Origin: Chrysomallon squamiferum
Lineage: Eukaryota > Mollusca > Gastropoda > Neomphalida > Peltospiridae
Direction of reading: 5' to 3'
NCBI GenBank assembly: GCA_012295275.1
Contig: CM022672.1
Span: 9,005,404 to 9,067,403 of the forward strand
Length of the DNA: 62,000 nt
In this document: in pieces, positions 37,401-50,066 of the stretch
Layout of the letters: each line of letters starts with the position of its first letter
Numbering within the stretch: position 1 is the first letter of the stretch
Notes under the pieces: generated by a model
Seen by the model: only the letters and a program-made list of their open reading frames with translations
Database searches by the model: none
What the model was told of the DNA's origin: nothing
Made by a program: the position numbers and the translations under genes

Positions 37401-39654
37401 ACAACAAACAAAAATACTCTTAAAGCAAAAGTAATAGATATTCTTTTACATTTTTTCACTTCGCACTATTAAAAAAACAAAACTTAATCTGCCGATTTTA
37501 CAATCGCACTAGAGCAAAAAAAAAAAAAAATAAAAAAAAAAAATTAAAATAAAATAAAATAAAATAAATTAAACAAAAAAAAAAAAAAAAAAAAAAGAAA
37601 GGAATAATAATTTAAATTTTTAAAAGAATAAAAATGCAAACGAAAAAGGACATATCACTGAAATTGCAAAGAACAAAAATAAAAGAAAACTGCACACACT
37701 CAGAGAGAGCTAACAAAATAATTATGACATTAAGGTTGTGGTATCTGATATGCGACGCAGCTGCTGTTTATCACTTGATCACTTTTAAAAATAACGTTTT
37801 GAAGTAACAGTATGCTTTATACGTGCAGGGACAACCTGTCTTCTAAATTAGTTACTGCCAGGAATAGAATTAATTCACATAGGATGCTTAAAAGACATCT
37901 ACCTTATTTGTTTGTGTTTTTCGTTTCAGATGAAGCGTAATTTAAAAATTACAGTTTGAAAGAATAATAGATAAATAAATTATTGAAATAATAAGTGAAT
38001 AAATGAATGAATGAATAAGTGAATAAATGAATGGAAGAATAAATAATTAAGTGAATAAATAAAAAAAAATAATTAAATAATTTAAAAAGTACATAAATGA
38101 ATAAATAAGTAAATAAATAAGTAAATAAATAAATACATAAATAAGTAAGTAAATAAATAAATAAATAAATAAATAAGTGAATGAATGAATTTCCAATGAA
38201 TAAATAAGTAGGTAAGTAAATCAATCAAACAATTTATAAAATAAAATACAAATTAATAATTAAAAAAAGAGATTACTACGATAAAATAGAATAAAATGAA
38301 ATAATAAAAAAGAAATTAAAAAGAGAGAATAATATATATATATTAAAATACAATAATTAAAATAATTGTTCGGTTATTCTTCTTCTTTTGATGTTAAGTA
38401 CAAATGATTTGAATTTGTTTTTTTAAAGAAGAATAGTAATACAATTAAAAATCAGTTTAAAGGATAATGTGAAGAAAAACGGTTGTAATTAATATCCTTC
38501 ATGAAAAATCAATAAAACGTGATTAAAACTGATATTTTTTAATTTTTTATTTCAGTTATTAGTAATGGACTTAAAAATAACAAATATTTCTGTTGAGAAT
38601 ATTATGTCTGAGTACGTCATTTTCTGTTTGCCCGTTCCTGCTAGGATGCCTTATTTTGTTTATAATGTATTGAGAGACGTATTTATATGAATCAGTATTT
38701 TATAATTTTTCTTTTACATGTTAGTCAGTTAATAAATACATTTACGCTTAATTAAACATTTTCACACTCGTAAACAGATATGCAGACTCACACAGACACA
38801 TACACAGACACATATATATTTGTATCTTTGTAAACTTTGTATAAATAATAGTTTTAGCTTTTCTTTCTTTTCGTTTTCTTTTTTTTCAACCTTTTTGAAC
38901 AATGTCTCAAAATATTTCTCTAGAGGTCATTAATCCCGAAACAAATATATTAACTCAGATTAGATTCCATGTCAGTGCGTCATTTACTTTCAGACAAAAT
39001 TAATAAGATTCTATATACTGAGAACCCAGTTTGGTCGATGATTGAAAGGCTACAGCTAACATACCCAAGATTATGTTTCGTATGATTAGCACGATAGCAT
39101 AGGAAAATGACAGAATCAAGGATAGTTAATTATATTTACTGTGAAATAATTTACTTGCGAAAACTCAGGACTGGCTATAGATATTAGTTTCTTGAGTCGA
39201 CTGGTTGCGGGATCGATTGATGAGGATTCCCTTTTCGGACTGTTTCAGGTTTCACGCTTTGAGCGAGTCTTGTAAAGTTTGGTAGTCGCTTTTCTGTCAG
39301 TTTTGGTCGAAAAGGTGGACATTTCTCAAGACATTTATAAAGATATGGTCATAATTTCTATTTAGGAAGAGAAAAGAAATTGAAAACTAATTATCGTGTA
39401 ATTAGCAATTAGCTTATGTATAACAATGCAACACTGAAAAAAAAAAATGACATAAAAGATAGCTTGCAGCAAAAATCTCTGTGTAATACTTTTTATTCAC
39501 ATATTAATTTTAAATATTCTTTTTGTCCATTTATTACTTTTTATATTCATTGTATTGTTATGCATTCTGTTAAATTATCCATTTTGCATCGTCATTATAT
39601 TATTAATTCATTTTATCGACTGACACATTTTATGTCTTTGTTATCTTGTTCATT

Positions 39655-39990
39655 CAGTTAATTCATTCATTTTGTATATTCATTCTAGAAATTCATTTAT
39701 TGCTACCAATAATTATTCATTTTGTTTATTCAGTCTACCAGTTCTTTCATTTTGTATATTCATTCTACAAATTCATTCATTTTATATATTCATTACATGA
39801 TTAATTCATAATATTGATTGATTCATTAAACAGACTCATTTATATTTTCATTCCGTATTCATTTTATTTATTTTATCAATTCATTCATTTTGTATATTCA
39901 TTCTACCAATTCTTTCATTTTGTATATTCATTCTACAAATTCATTCATTTTATATATTCATTGTGTTATTAATTCATTTCATGCAAACAT
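39655..39990 (+). repeat. Degenerate TTCATT-based minisatellite with a higher-order unit
   Basis: ATTCATTCATTTTGTATATT-type units of about 37 bp recur. A dimer of about 73 bp at 39735-39807 is repeated almost exactly at 39903-39977 (CTTTCATTTTGTATATTCAT, CTACAAATTCATTCATTTTA). Confidence 0.85.
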
Positions 39991-40228
39991 TAATGTTCTG
40001 TATTCACTCTGTTCATGACTCGCAGTAACAAAATACTTTGTAGTTATATGTCAATGATTTATCACAGTGAAGATGTTAAATATGCCTGAAGCCGTAAAAG
40101 ATGAATGTATATAATCACCTTTGACGTCATCATTCTTAAAATAAAGTTTAATTGTAAGACTGCAGACATAGTACATTCGCACATAATTTGTTATTATTAG
40201 TTTGGCACATATTTTTGGAAAATAATAT

Positions 40229-40474
40229 TTACCGTGTGTGAATGTATGTGTGTGTGCGTGTGTGGGTGTACGTGTGAGCGCGCGCGTGTGTGTGGATGTG
40301 TGTGAGTGCGTGCGTGTGTGTGTGTGTGTCTGTGCTGTTTGTGTGAGAGAGAGAAAAAAAGAAAGAAAGAAACAAGAAAGACAAAATGCTGAAAGGTATG
40401 TGTGTATGTGTGGGTTTGCCTGTGTGTCTGCGTGTGTGTTCTTGCCTGCGTATGGTTGTATGTGCCTGTGTCTG

Positions 40475-40558
<84 letters not shown>

Positions 40559-40596
40559 GAATGTTGAAATGTGTGTGTGTGTGTGTCTCTGTGTCT
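40229..40596 (+). repeat. Complex TG/GA-rich microsatellite region
   Basis: About 370 bp of imperfect TG, GTGC and GA repeats 3' of receptor copy 1. Long frames on both strands here are repeat artefacts. Confidence 0.95.
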
Positions 40597-40907
40597 GTGA
40601 AACATGCGTGAGTTATTATTAATTTTTATTTTTTAGATTTCAGTTTTATTATCAGTACTTAAAACAGAGATGATAATATAACATATATTATAATGCTTTA
40701 ATAAACAAGTCTGACATACAGATTTTGTAACGTTGAAATACCAAATTTTATAGTATTTTATCTTAAGAAGACTAAAGGAAAAAGACAACGACGACGATAA
40801 CAACAACAACAACAACAATAATAATAACAATAATAAATAAATATATAAATAAATGAACTGAGGACAGATTGTTTCTTCTTTTCCACTTGAAAAAAAAAGT
40901 AATAGTT

Positions 40908-42086
40908 TTATCTTTTGTTTCCCACTGAAAAACACACATTAGAGCATCGAAGGAGAACTTTCTCTCGAACGCTTGGTACAGACAGGACGAATATGAACGG
41001 ATCTATTAAGGCGTTGAGAAAAGAAAACAGCGCACATTTGTACAGGTCATCTATTGACTCTGGGTCTTTTATCACGCGTCCAAGTTGTATGATCCACGGG
41101 ATGATGGCCACAGAGTGAGTAGCGATCAGGATCCCGACAATGATAGTAGCAGCCAGCTCTTTCGATTTACGTTTAGGACGGATGTATATTGCGACCGCGC
41201 TGCTGCAGTCAGTTGTTGACTCACGGTTGCTGGTGCTGCTGGTGACAGCTAGTGTTGATGTCGACTGTTCAGTTTGGTTGCCAACTGGAGGAACGTTGTT
41301 CTGCTCCTTCTGAATTTCACAAATTCCTGTCATTTTGCATGGTGTTCTTGATCTAGCTGGCGTGTTAGCAACTCTAGGTTTGTCTTTTCTTTGAACAGCC
41401 ACGTTTATTATTTTTCTCTCGTGGTACGTGCGAAACAGTTTTACAATAGAGAGAACATACAGCAGTATGCAAAATGTGTAATTAAGGGCAATCATCACAA
41501 GAAGATATTTCGTGGCGGTTTCAAACATGCCTACTATAGATCTGAATCGACATATCACTGGTGCCACCCCGTTCGTTAAGCGATCTGTTATCATGGTTAT
41601 TACGCATCCTCCGGGAAGTAATATCCAGATCATCAAAACACTGAATACTGTCTTGCGTTTAGTAAATATTCTCGTGAGACCGGGATTACTTCCAATGGTC
41701 AGTATCGACACAGATCTCATGGCGCTTATCAGTAACAAATGTCCCGTGGTAATCAAGACGGCAATGAAGTTAACAAAGAGAACCGTGGTACACAGAATTG
41801 GGTTCACGGATCTAGTCAGAGATAGGTGTTCGTATAAAGATATGATGATGTTGACTATGGCGTTCAGACAAAGGAAACTGTCGCTGAATGAAAGTGATAC
41901 GATTGCTACGTATATGAAATGTTTGTTCATCACATTCTTCCTGATAATAAAAACACACGTGGAAATATTCTCAACGAGAGCAATGAAATACACTGCTATG
42001 AATGACACGGAATATGTAAATATAGATTCTGTTAAAGTTAAATCTTCCGTTGCGTTTCCACTATTCTCTTGAGTTCCAGCATCCAT
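40908..42086 (-). CDS. Class-A-like seven-transmembrane receptor, copy 1 (intact, 392 aa)
   Basis: A single-exon frame with seven hydrophobic segments, N-glycosylation potential (NAT) near the start and a long cytoplasmic loop 3 rich in Ser/Thr/Arg. Class-A landmarks are present but altered: SFSDSFLC in TM2 keeps the Asp, a Cys before TM3 (ILCTT) can pair with one in loop 2 (VICRF), the DRY site after TM3 reads MRS, the TM6 CWxP region reads ATHSVAIIPW, and NPxxY in TM7 reads DPFIF. It is homologous throughout to the plus-strand copies at 47.8, 53.0 and 57.1 kb but more divergent and longer in loop 3. Ligand unknown; a lineage-expanded chemosensory or peptide receptor is possible. Confidence 0.88.
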   Translation of the reverse strand: MDAGTQENSGNATEDLTLTESIFTYSVSFIAVYFIALVENISTCVFIIRKNVMNKHFIYVAIVSLSFSDSFLCLNAIVNIIISLYEHLSLTRSVNPILCTTVLFVNFIAVLITTGHLLLISAMRSVSILTIGSNPGLTRIFTKRKTVFSVLMIWILLPGGCVITMITDRLTNGVAPVICRFRSIVGMFETATKYLLVMIALNYTFCILLYVLSIVKLFRTYHERKIINVAVQRKDKPRVANTPARSRTPCKMTGICEIQKEQNNVPPVGNQTEQSTSTLAVTSSTSNRESTTDCSSAVAIYIRPKRKSKELAATIIVGILIATHSVAIIPWIIQLGRVIKDPESIDDLYKCALFSFLNALIDPFIFVLSVPSVREKVLLRCSNVCFSVGNKR

Positions 42087-43110
42087 AATTCCGAACCATA
42101 AGAATAAGTTTTAAGAAATATATAAATTATCCACTTGTTTTCTTGAAATTAAAACCATCCACAAAAAATATACGTACTCAGTATTAGTGTTTAGAAAATT
42201 TTCTGAAAGTATCGTAAGAAAACCGATTTAAGAAATGTGTTAATATCCTATATTTATTTTTTTTCGTTTGAAATTAAGAGCACTTACAAATAAATGAAAT
42301 ATGTGTGGTTAGTGTATGATTTAGTGGTTTTTTACAAATGTCACTTTTTTATCATTTCTCTTCGCTTTCAGCTTTGCTGGCAGTAGTAATTTCTCTAAAT
42401 TAATTTTTATTGATTGATAATGAATTTATCCGAACATTCGTCAACCATAGCAGCAATAAATATCATTTAAAAACTGAAATGAAACAAAACAGTAAAATGT
42501 AAAAATAAGAATATCTTGGTATTTGAGTTTTATTGAAGAATCACTTTATATTACACTTATATTTGTGTATTTCTGAAAAGTCTACAGGTCAGTAATAAAT
42601 GCATGTTAAATCTTGATCTGTTTAAAATTATATAAATGCTTAATTCTATATGCGAGCAGTAATAGTTCTAAATCTAATTTCCATTTTAATCATACAGAAA
42701 ATATTTATATATTTATATATTCCGAACGATCAAAATGGGAATTATATATAAATTTCAGATCACATTACATATTTCAAAATTTGTGAAAAATGATGTAGTA
42801 TCTAACACAAATCATGATTATAAGTCTTCATTCAATTCAAATTCAAATATTAAAAAAAAAAAAAAGGTCCTGTTGTTGTAATATCAGTGGTAGTATGAGT
42901 AATGAAACAGTAGTAATACTGATATTATTAATAATGATAAACGATAAACGTAGTATTTGTAGATGTAGTGTAGTTATAGTAATAGTATTAATACTATTAG
43001 TAAAAATTGTAACAGCAGCAGCATCATCATTAGTTATTGTTGAAAAAATAACAATAGCAATAATAATAATAATAATATAATAAAGATAAACTAATAATAA
43101 TAATAATAGC

Positions 43111-43156
<46 letters not shown>

Positions 43157-43744
43157 TTTAATAATAATAATAAAGATAAAATAATAATAATAAAAATAAT
43201 AGTTATCTTACCGTATGATTATCTCGTTCTTTAATTCGTGATCATCTTTCTCGTTTCATTTATTCTGTTAAAATGCGGCGCCTTGCACAGACATCTGCAT
43301 TTATCAGTCGGAGAAATCATCACACAGAAACTTAACGAGTGTTCAAAACGACTTCCTAAGTAAATTCCCCACAGACGCGAAATTACTTTTTCTTTTATTT
43401 TATACTAACAAGTCAAACAACACTAGAAGCATAGACTAGCGTGCTGATTAATTAAATCTGGTCTTTCGTTTATCTGAAATTTTTGTTTAATTAAAGAAAC
43501 ATTTGAAAGACTGTCAATTAAGACAAAAGTAATTGAATATTAAGCATTTGTTTCATGTTTTTGTTTTTAAATTGTTTTAAGTTTCTTCTTTTTCTTGTGA
43601 TTCTAGATTTAACGTCTTGGGAGAACTTGAATATTGATTTATTAAAGAGTTCAGACTTTCATAATTTATTAATATTAATATTAACTATGTCAGACGTAAT
43701 ATTATTATCCAGAGTCAATTTCCTACCAAACAAAAGCATAATAT
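42087..43744. other. 5' flank of receptor copy 1
   Basis: AT-rich, with an AAT microsatellite at 43070-43190. No other feature recognised. Confidence 0.55.
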
Positions 43745-43850
43745 ATTCTTCTCTCATTGGATAATAAATTTTACGTGTAAAAACAATGAAATACACTGCC
43801 ATGAATGACACGGAATATGTAAATACAGATTCTGTTAAAGTTTCATTGCC
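43745..43850 (-). pseudogene. N-terminal fragment of a copy-1-type receptor
   Basis: A stretch of about 60 bp (43783-43842) matches the copy 1 N-terminal/TM1 coding sequence around 41985-42045 with only a few differences (shared AATGACACGGAATATGTAAA), with weaker similarity on either side. No reading frame of any length remains. It is a truncated duplicate about 1.7 kb upstream of copy 1, in the same orientation. Confidence 0.8.
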
Positions 43851-45127
43851 CGGAGATAAGAGTTAAAAAAAACAACCCCAAAAACAACGTATGATATTAT
43901 GCATAATTTTGTGCAAAAAAATAAAGATTTGTGAATGTGTAATAATGCGAAAAGTGTAAAATAGGACTATTTCTATTGCTCGAAAAAGATTTAAGATTTC
44001 GGAATTTCGTATAAGGAATTCTCAACCTCTAGAATTATTCCAGGAAAAGGATTATTATATTAATTTAACTTTAATCTTAATCATAGAAGAAAAAAAAATG
44101 AAGAAAAGATTAGCAAGTAGTTATCACATAATCGGACTTTTTCTGTATATATTTATTACTTTGAAAGAATGAAAATAAAATATATTCTATACAAGTTTAA
44201 TCAGTTGGAATATATATTGCGGCCGAACCTACAAGTTCAGCGTCTAAAATTGTTTTAAAATAATGTACGTTTACATTTGCAAATTTGGATGTCGTTTACT
44301 TATTTACCGGTTATATTTTTAATTCCCCCAATCATATCAATGTTTACAAAAAAACAAAAAAACAACAACCCAAAACCCCAACAACAACATTATAATATTG
44401 GTATCGTAAAGTATTTTTGAAAATAATAAAACTGACTATTAATGAATATTAAATGCATACCCGGAACGGACTACACAATAACAGTTATTAGTTGTAATAC
44501 TGCAGAACTTTCAGATATTGCACCATATCCATGACAACAGAAGTTTACATGATTATATATAATAAAGCTGATAATCATAACGAAAATAAGAAGGTTGACG
44601 TTAATAAGCTAGCATTTAGCACTCTTGACATGTATGACCACTTCTTTTTATTGAACCAGAAACAATAGCAAAATCAATTAAACGTATTTTTGGAAAGATG
44701 AAATATTGTTGAAGAAATATAACGTTTACACAGTTACTTACTTTGCGAAACTGAAGATGTTAAGGACTTCTTGGGTCATGTCGCCATTCATCTTCTAAAA
44801 CCTCTTTTGTGCATCGTTTCTCTGCCACTGTAACCAGCAGCGCGGTCCGCTGTTTCTTCCGTTTTGACAAAGTTGATGATGTTTTCATCGCTTTAATAAC
44901 ATTCACCTATAATCAAACTGCTTAGAATATTCGAATACAGAAGTTTAATTCTTACATTTCTCCAAGGGGACACGATATATTCTCGTACGCAGCTCTATTT
45001 CGCTGAATGAAAATTACCAAGACGTACGTAATAATAGTATTGGCTTTTTTTTTTTTTTTTTTTTTTTTTTTTGTCGTTAGTAAAAGCAAACAAACGATTA
45101 TCTGCTGCTAAATAGATTTAAAAAAAA
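43851..45127. other. Intergenic stretch with a possible noncoding first exon
   Basis: At about 44742-44900 on the minus strand lies a GC-richer segment ending at a strong donor (GTAAGTAA). It carries only a 41-codon frame from an ATG. It could be a 5' UTR exon for receptor copy 1 or its lost duplicate. A poly-T run is at 45045-45072. Confidence 0.35.
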
Positions 45128-46004
45128 AAGTATCAGCAGAAATACCTACATAAACTTAACATTAATTAATTTGTTTTTTAATGCATTCGTTTCTACATGT
45201 TTAACTTCAGTTATTGATTTTTTCACTCTTTCATTTAAAATTCATTCATTCATTCATTCACTCATTCATTCACATACTCATTCATTCATTCACTCATTTA
45301 TTCATTAGTGTATTCTTTCATTCATTCACTCATTTAGTTTCTTAGGGTAAACATTATAAGTCACGACAAGATGATGCAATATGAAATAACTGTATTATCC
45401 AAGGGTTATTCTCCTGTGTTCCCGTCTTTACGAGAGTGGAATATCTAATTGTATGGGCTTTGCCGAAAAGAATATCCATTGCAGGTTCCTTATTTAATGA
45501 AAAATCTACTTAACAAACGCCTGTAAGGCACACGTGATCATAGGTTAAAATTAGTTGTTTATTAAATTTCCTTCTTGGCCACGAATATCTTGCTCATATT
45601 GATTTTAGGTAATCACAGACATAAATATGTTAGCAAAAAGGCACACCCACACCCACTCATATACAGATATACACAAAGATGCGCGCAAGTACACTCACAC
45701 ATATGCATGCACAAGCAAACAAACACAAACACAGTCTCATACACTAAATAATATTAACTGACCATTACCGCAACCTAAGATTTTATTTTGTTTTTCTTGC
45801 TGACCCTAACTGTTGTGTCTTGATAGAGACAACAGCAGTACTATCATTACTCTAAAAATCAGTATTGTTTAAGAAATGACGACAGTGAAGTAAATTAATG
45901 TACAACTGTATTTGTTTACAATGTTTACTGTTTATAAATGACTGAATTACCGAACGAACGAAAACTGAATGGATATTTGTAAACAGTATCTCAAGATTAA
46001 TTAA

Positions 46005-46470
46005 AGCCATACAATAACAGGAGACAGACATATTATATTGTTATCATTATCTTTTTGCATAATGTTATATTTGTATCATTAATTTTTGCATACCGAAGAC
46101 ATGACGAGATTTAGGATTGTTATATAACAACAAAAGACAGGCATATTATATTTTTACCATTACCTTTATAATACTGAAAACATGTAGAAATTTATGAATG
46201 CTATATAATAATAGGAGAAGCATATTTTATTGTTATATTTATCTCTTTTTTTATGGATTTATATTTTTATCATTATCTTGTTTATGCCGAAGAAAAGAAG
46301 ATATTCATGGATGCTATAATTATAACAATAGGATATAGGTGTGCTATATTTTTTAACTATCTTTTTCTCCATCGAAGACAGAAAAAGATTTACGAATGCT
46401 GTGCAATAACATTATACAAAAAGTGTTTTATATTTTTATCTTTATCTTTCTGTATACTAATACATGAAGA
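46005..46470 (+). repeat. Degenerate tandem array, unit about 85-95 bp
   Basis: Five or so units share GAAGACATG or GAAAACATG, then ATTTATGAATGCTATATAAT, then a GGAGA(CA)GCATATTATATTGTTA stretch and TTATCTTTTT. Related units occur in block B on both sides of the inserted Tc1 element. An 87-codon frame at 46253-46516 is produced by the repeat. Confidence 0.75.
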
Positions 46471-47399
46471 AAATAAACTCGCATTAATCACTCCAGTGGT
46501 TGGTATTGTAATTTAACTGAAAGAGATTTATTTTATTATATTTTATGCAGCGTCTAAATAGAGAAACACTTAAAACAGCCGTTTAAAGACTAATCTCGGA
46601 AGACTGTTTGGAATGGGTAAAAATAAAAATATTTAGCGTATTTATTACTCTTCTATTTATTTCCTTTGCATTTATTTATATTTATTTAGTGAGTGTTTCC
46701 TTCTGGCAAGTATAAATAAAAAAACTTTTAAAGAAAATATTTGATTATATAAATGAAACAGATAAATAAATAAATGAATAAATACATATTTTTTAAATTA
46801 ATTATTTTATTTATTGATTTATATATTTAGTTATTTATACATTTATTTATGATTCAAATTAATTAAGTTAATTAATTATTTCTTTAAAACAGTTTTTTTT
46901 TTATACGTTCGATAAGTAAACACACATCAGCACATATCATCCATACAACATTTAATTCTAAGTGTTATTATAGCCTGTAGAAATAAATAGCCATCCTGTC
47001 TTTGTACGTACAGAAAATTAGTTCTACCATTTTGCGTTTGATTCATGTCAAGAAAACATACTAATACACAATGAAAAAATAATAGTTATAGCGTAAGTAT
47101 ATAATTCTTTAGTCTTCTTTATAAAATATCTAAATTATGAATGTATAACTGTCTTAATGTTTTGCAATATATGCGATTTACTCTGTATTTATGTGTGAAC
47201 ATATGTATGTGTCTATCTGTATATATGTATCTAGTTATGTATGTAGGTGTGTATGTAGGAACATATTTATGCATGTATATGTGTATAATATACTGATATA
47301 TGCATATACTGTACTTATATATTTGTACATTTGTATACTGATAATGTTTGCTTTTCAAGACAATCATTCATATCTTAACTAACAGTGTAATTTTTAAAT

Positions 47400-47768
47400 A
47401 TGAAAATATTTCAGTTATCATTTACTTTTTTGTCCAGTATATCAGACAAAATGAAATGTAATATCATTTTCTTTTCTTTCGTTATTTCATATATTTCTGA
47501 ATTAAAATCAAAACATTCAGCACAGCAACCAGCTGTGTCTGACATTTCTTCAATTAGATTTCAAATCAAATTCACAGAATTAGAAACACTTGTCACTGGC
47601 GTGTTGTCTAATGAACTGAGAACCACTGTCTCATTTATCTGCAGGTAAATATATTTACGTGAAGATCTTAATTCCAAGCTGTGTTTCACAACGTAACCAG
47701 AGACTGAGATTTACTTACAGGTGGATTCTTTTTCTTCTTTCTCCCTAACGAGAATATTTGTGTAAGTG
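47400..47768 (+). promoter_or_regulatory. Conserved 5' flank of the receptor copies
   Basis: About 370 bp before copy 2 is retained upstream of copies 3 (52690-53009) and 4 (56730-57064). In copy 2 it ends with CTGCAG/GTAAAT at 47641-47650, a possible donor for a noncoding first exon. Copies 3 and 4 have lost that GT (CTGCAAATAA). An 82-codon frame here (47400-47648) is not kept in the other copies, so coding is unlikely. Confidence 0.4.
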
Positions 47769-48947
47769 ATGGATACCAGTACTAACGGAACTAGTTCAAA
47801 TTCGTCATCTTGGATTAGCAACCTGTTTCGTCCATCGTTGTCGTTATCAGTGCCTCTCACAGCTCTGTGTCTAGGAGCACTTGTAGAAAATGTTGTTACT
47901 TGTATATTCATTGTAAAGAAGAAAGTTATGAACAAGTATTCAGTCTACGTGGCAGTGATATCGCTGTCTATAAGCGATAGTCTACTCTGTTTCAATGGTC
48001 TCATAAATATTATAATAGTTTACTACATAACCTTAAAGTCTCCAGAGAATATAAGTCCAATCGTGTGCACCATCGTTCTTTTTATAAACTTGTATGCAAT
48101 TTTAATCACTACTAGTCAACTGTTGTTGATAAGCTGTATGCGAGCTATTTCAATTTACAGCATTAAGAACAATTCTAGTCTCTCAAGACTGTTTACAAAA
48201 AGAAACACTTTCATCTGTGTTCTCGTAATGTGGACATTTCTAACTTCTGGCAGTGTCATTACTATGGTAATTGACAGAACTATCTACGATGCAAATCCTC
48301 AGAACTGTCCTTTTAGATCTATAATCGCTTTACTGGGAACTACAGCACGTTATTTTCTAATAGCTGCAGCATTTAACTATTCGTTTTGCTTGCTGTTTTA
48401 CTTATTATCAATTTACAAACTGATCTTTGTTAGTCTTGAAAGAAAAAAGTTGATGTGGTTGTTGTCTCAAATACAGTTAGAGATAGAAATTTTGGAGAAG
48501 CATCAAGAAGTCATACAACAGATACATTGACAAGCATCTGTCATATTGAGCAGGTTCAGGAAAATCTTCACTACCACGACAGCCACACTGAAATGACAAC
48601 ATTACGTGACGGCATGGGTTGCAGCAAAGTCATCAGTCAGCTAGAAATCTCAATAACGACAGCAGCACGTGCGTGGGCGGCTCCATCCCACGACACAGAC
48701 CTCCTAAACGTCAGTCTAAAGAACTTGTTGCTACAATCATTGTTGGTGTTCTTGTTGCAACGCATTCTGCAACCATTATTCCTTGGATCACTGAAATAGG
48801 CAGATCATTCAGGACCCTGAATCAATACATTATTTAGTGACAGCAGCCCTTTTTTCAGTTCTGAATGCGACTGTGGATCCATTCATTTTTGTCCTTTCTT
48901 TACAGAGTGTACGAGAGAAACTATGTTGTCGATGTCAGAGAAACTAA
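47769..48947 (+). pseudogene. Seven-transmembrane receptor, copy 2 (three single-base frameshifts)
   Basis: The frame opens at ATG 47769 and runs through TM1-TM5 (ENVVTCIFIV, SISDSLLC, LLLISCMRAIS, FNYSFCLLFYLLSIYKL). It then loses frame at an A-run (48443-48448, six A where intact copy 4 has seven), again near 48642 (CAGCTAG against CAGCTGAG in copy 3), and near 48804. Corresponding frames resume each time: KRQSKELVATIIVGVLVATHS for TM6, and a TM7 segment up to TAA at 48945-48947. Each lesion is one missing base and no other stop interrupts the matching frames. It is therefore either a young pseudogene or a gene damaged by assembly errors. Confidence 0.85.
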
Positions 48948-49550
48948 AAAGAAAGGAAAAACTTACGGTTTAAAAGAATAACTCATTATTAATTATTACT
49001 GTCTCCTTGAATGTATTATTAATAAATTCTGATATTGTGTGTAAGAAGATAAAGAAAAATATGATTATTGTAGATACTTTTCAGATACATAATTAGTTGA
49101 TGGTGTTGTCGAGGATATACGGATAATTACTGTTCAGTGTATCAAAATGAAGATCATAGATCATGCGCTCAATGTAAGCAGTAAGTCATGCTTTGAACTG
49201 TATTCTTGTAGACTTTGTGTCAAATACCTACATCAGCGACAGTGATGACCTCGTACAGCATCAGATGCAATCTGTAATTATTTCAAACTGATTGTAATTT
49301 TATATTTTTACTGACATTCGTAGCACTATTCAGGAATTGGCAGGATTCTCTTATTTCTGAATTTTGTACGGATTCATTTGACGTCAGTATAACTTGATTA
49401 ATTATTTACTACTTAGGAATGTATTTTACTTTGAAAATGTTGAATATTATACAAAGAACACAATGATTTATAATACTCACATACACAGACAGACACACAT
49501 TATGTGTGTGTATGTGTGTGTGTGTGTGTGTGTTGGTGTGTCTGAAATAT

Positions 49551-49641
49551 CTGGTTATTGTCTTAAGAAATTAGGTTGATTCTACGAAGGTTGAAATGGC
49601 GATTCTGAAAGGGAAAACAGATATCTTAAGACAGTAACCAG
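49551..49641. repeat. 18-bp inverted repeat / hairpin in block A
   Basis: CTGGTTATTGTCTTAAGA (49551-49568) pairs with TCTTAAGACAGTAACCAG (49624-49641), one mismatch, 55-bp loop. Block B keeps the hairpin at about 54425-54508 with a longer inner stem (ATATCTTAAGAC). It could be a small palindromic transposon remnant or a transcribed hairpin. Confidence 0.7.
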
Positions 49642-49997
49642 TTATTTATTTTTGCTGCAATCAACTCAACTCACCGCTATCGACGATGTTAGCTCACGGG
49701 TGTTGGTTTCGTTTTCGGCTACATAGAGTATACATTAAAACAAAATATTCTTAAATAAGAACAGTTTTTTGTTATTTTCAAAATCAAAACCAAAAGTGAT
49801 ATTTGATCGGAGACCGAAATCTATATAATGCCTGTAACAGTATAAGGTATTTGTATGTAAGATTGTAACTTCTGTCGAAGTGAACACTGTTGTTCCGTTT
49901 TATTGCTCATAAAACTATGAAATGTAAGCTGCATGTGTTTTACCGATTTATATATAAATTGAATATGTGTATATATGAGAGACGTTACGTCTGTATT

Positions 49998-50000
<3 letters not shown>

Positions 50001-50063
<63 letters not shown>
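50001..50063 (+). repeat. (CT)n microsatellite
   Basis: Pure CT run of 63 bp. Confidence 0.99.

Positions 50064-50066
<3 letters not shown>

Larger units (their letters stand above)
35851..40907. other. Intergenic stretch of low-complexity DNA
   Basis: AAT/GAT runs (37260-37335), A-rich (37515-37600), AATA/AATG tetranucleotide repeats (37975-38225), the TTCATT minisatellite and TG/GA repeats. No gene supported. Confidence 0.6.
45128..49720 (+). repeat. Duplicated block A (carries receptor copy 2)
   Basis: Sequence from about 45128 recurs at about 50378. Examples are AATGCATTCGTTTCTACATGT, the stretch around GTATCCATTGCAGGTTCC / AATATCCATTGCAGGTTCC (45470 and 50670), the nearly identical 150 bp at 46500-46660 and 51760-51900, all receptor flanks, and the 3' flank with ACAGATATCTTAAGACAGTA (49618 and 54488). 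Offset is about 5.24 kb at the receptor ATG. Exact ends were judged by eye. Confidence 0.85.

Noticed and set aside
40051-40605. A 184-codon minus-strand frame rich in His/Thr
   Set aside because: It is produced by the TG/GA repeat region; composition is purely dinucleotide-derived.
41512-42072. A 186-codon plus-strand frame
   Set aside because: It lies wholly antisense to the intact receptor copy 1, whose frame is supported by three paralogues; this one has no paralogue support.
46253-46516. 87-codon plus-strand frame
   Set aside because: It crosses several units of a degenerate tandem array and is not preserved in the duplicated block.
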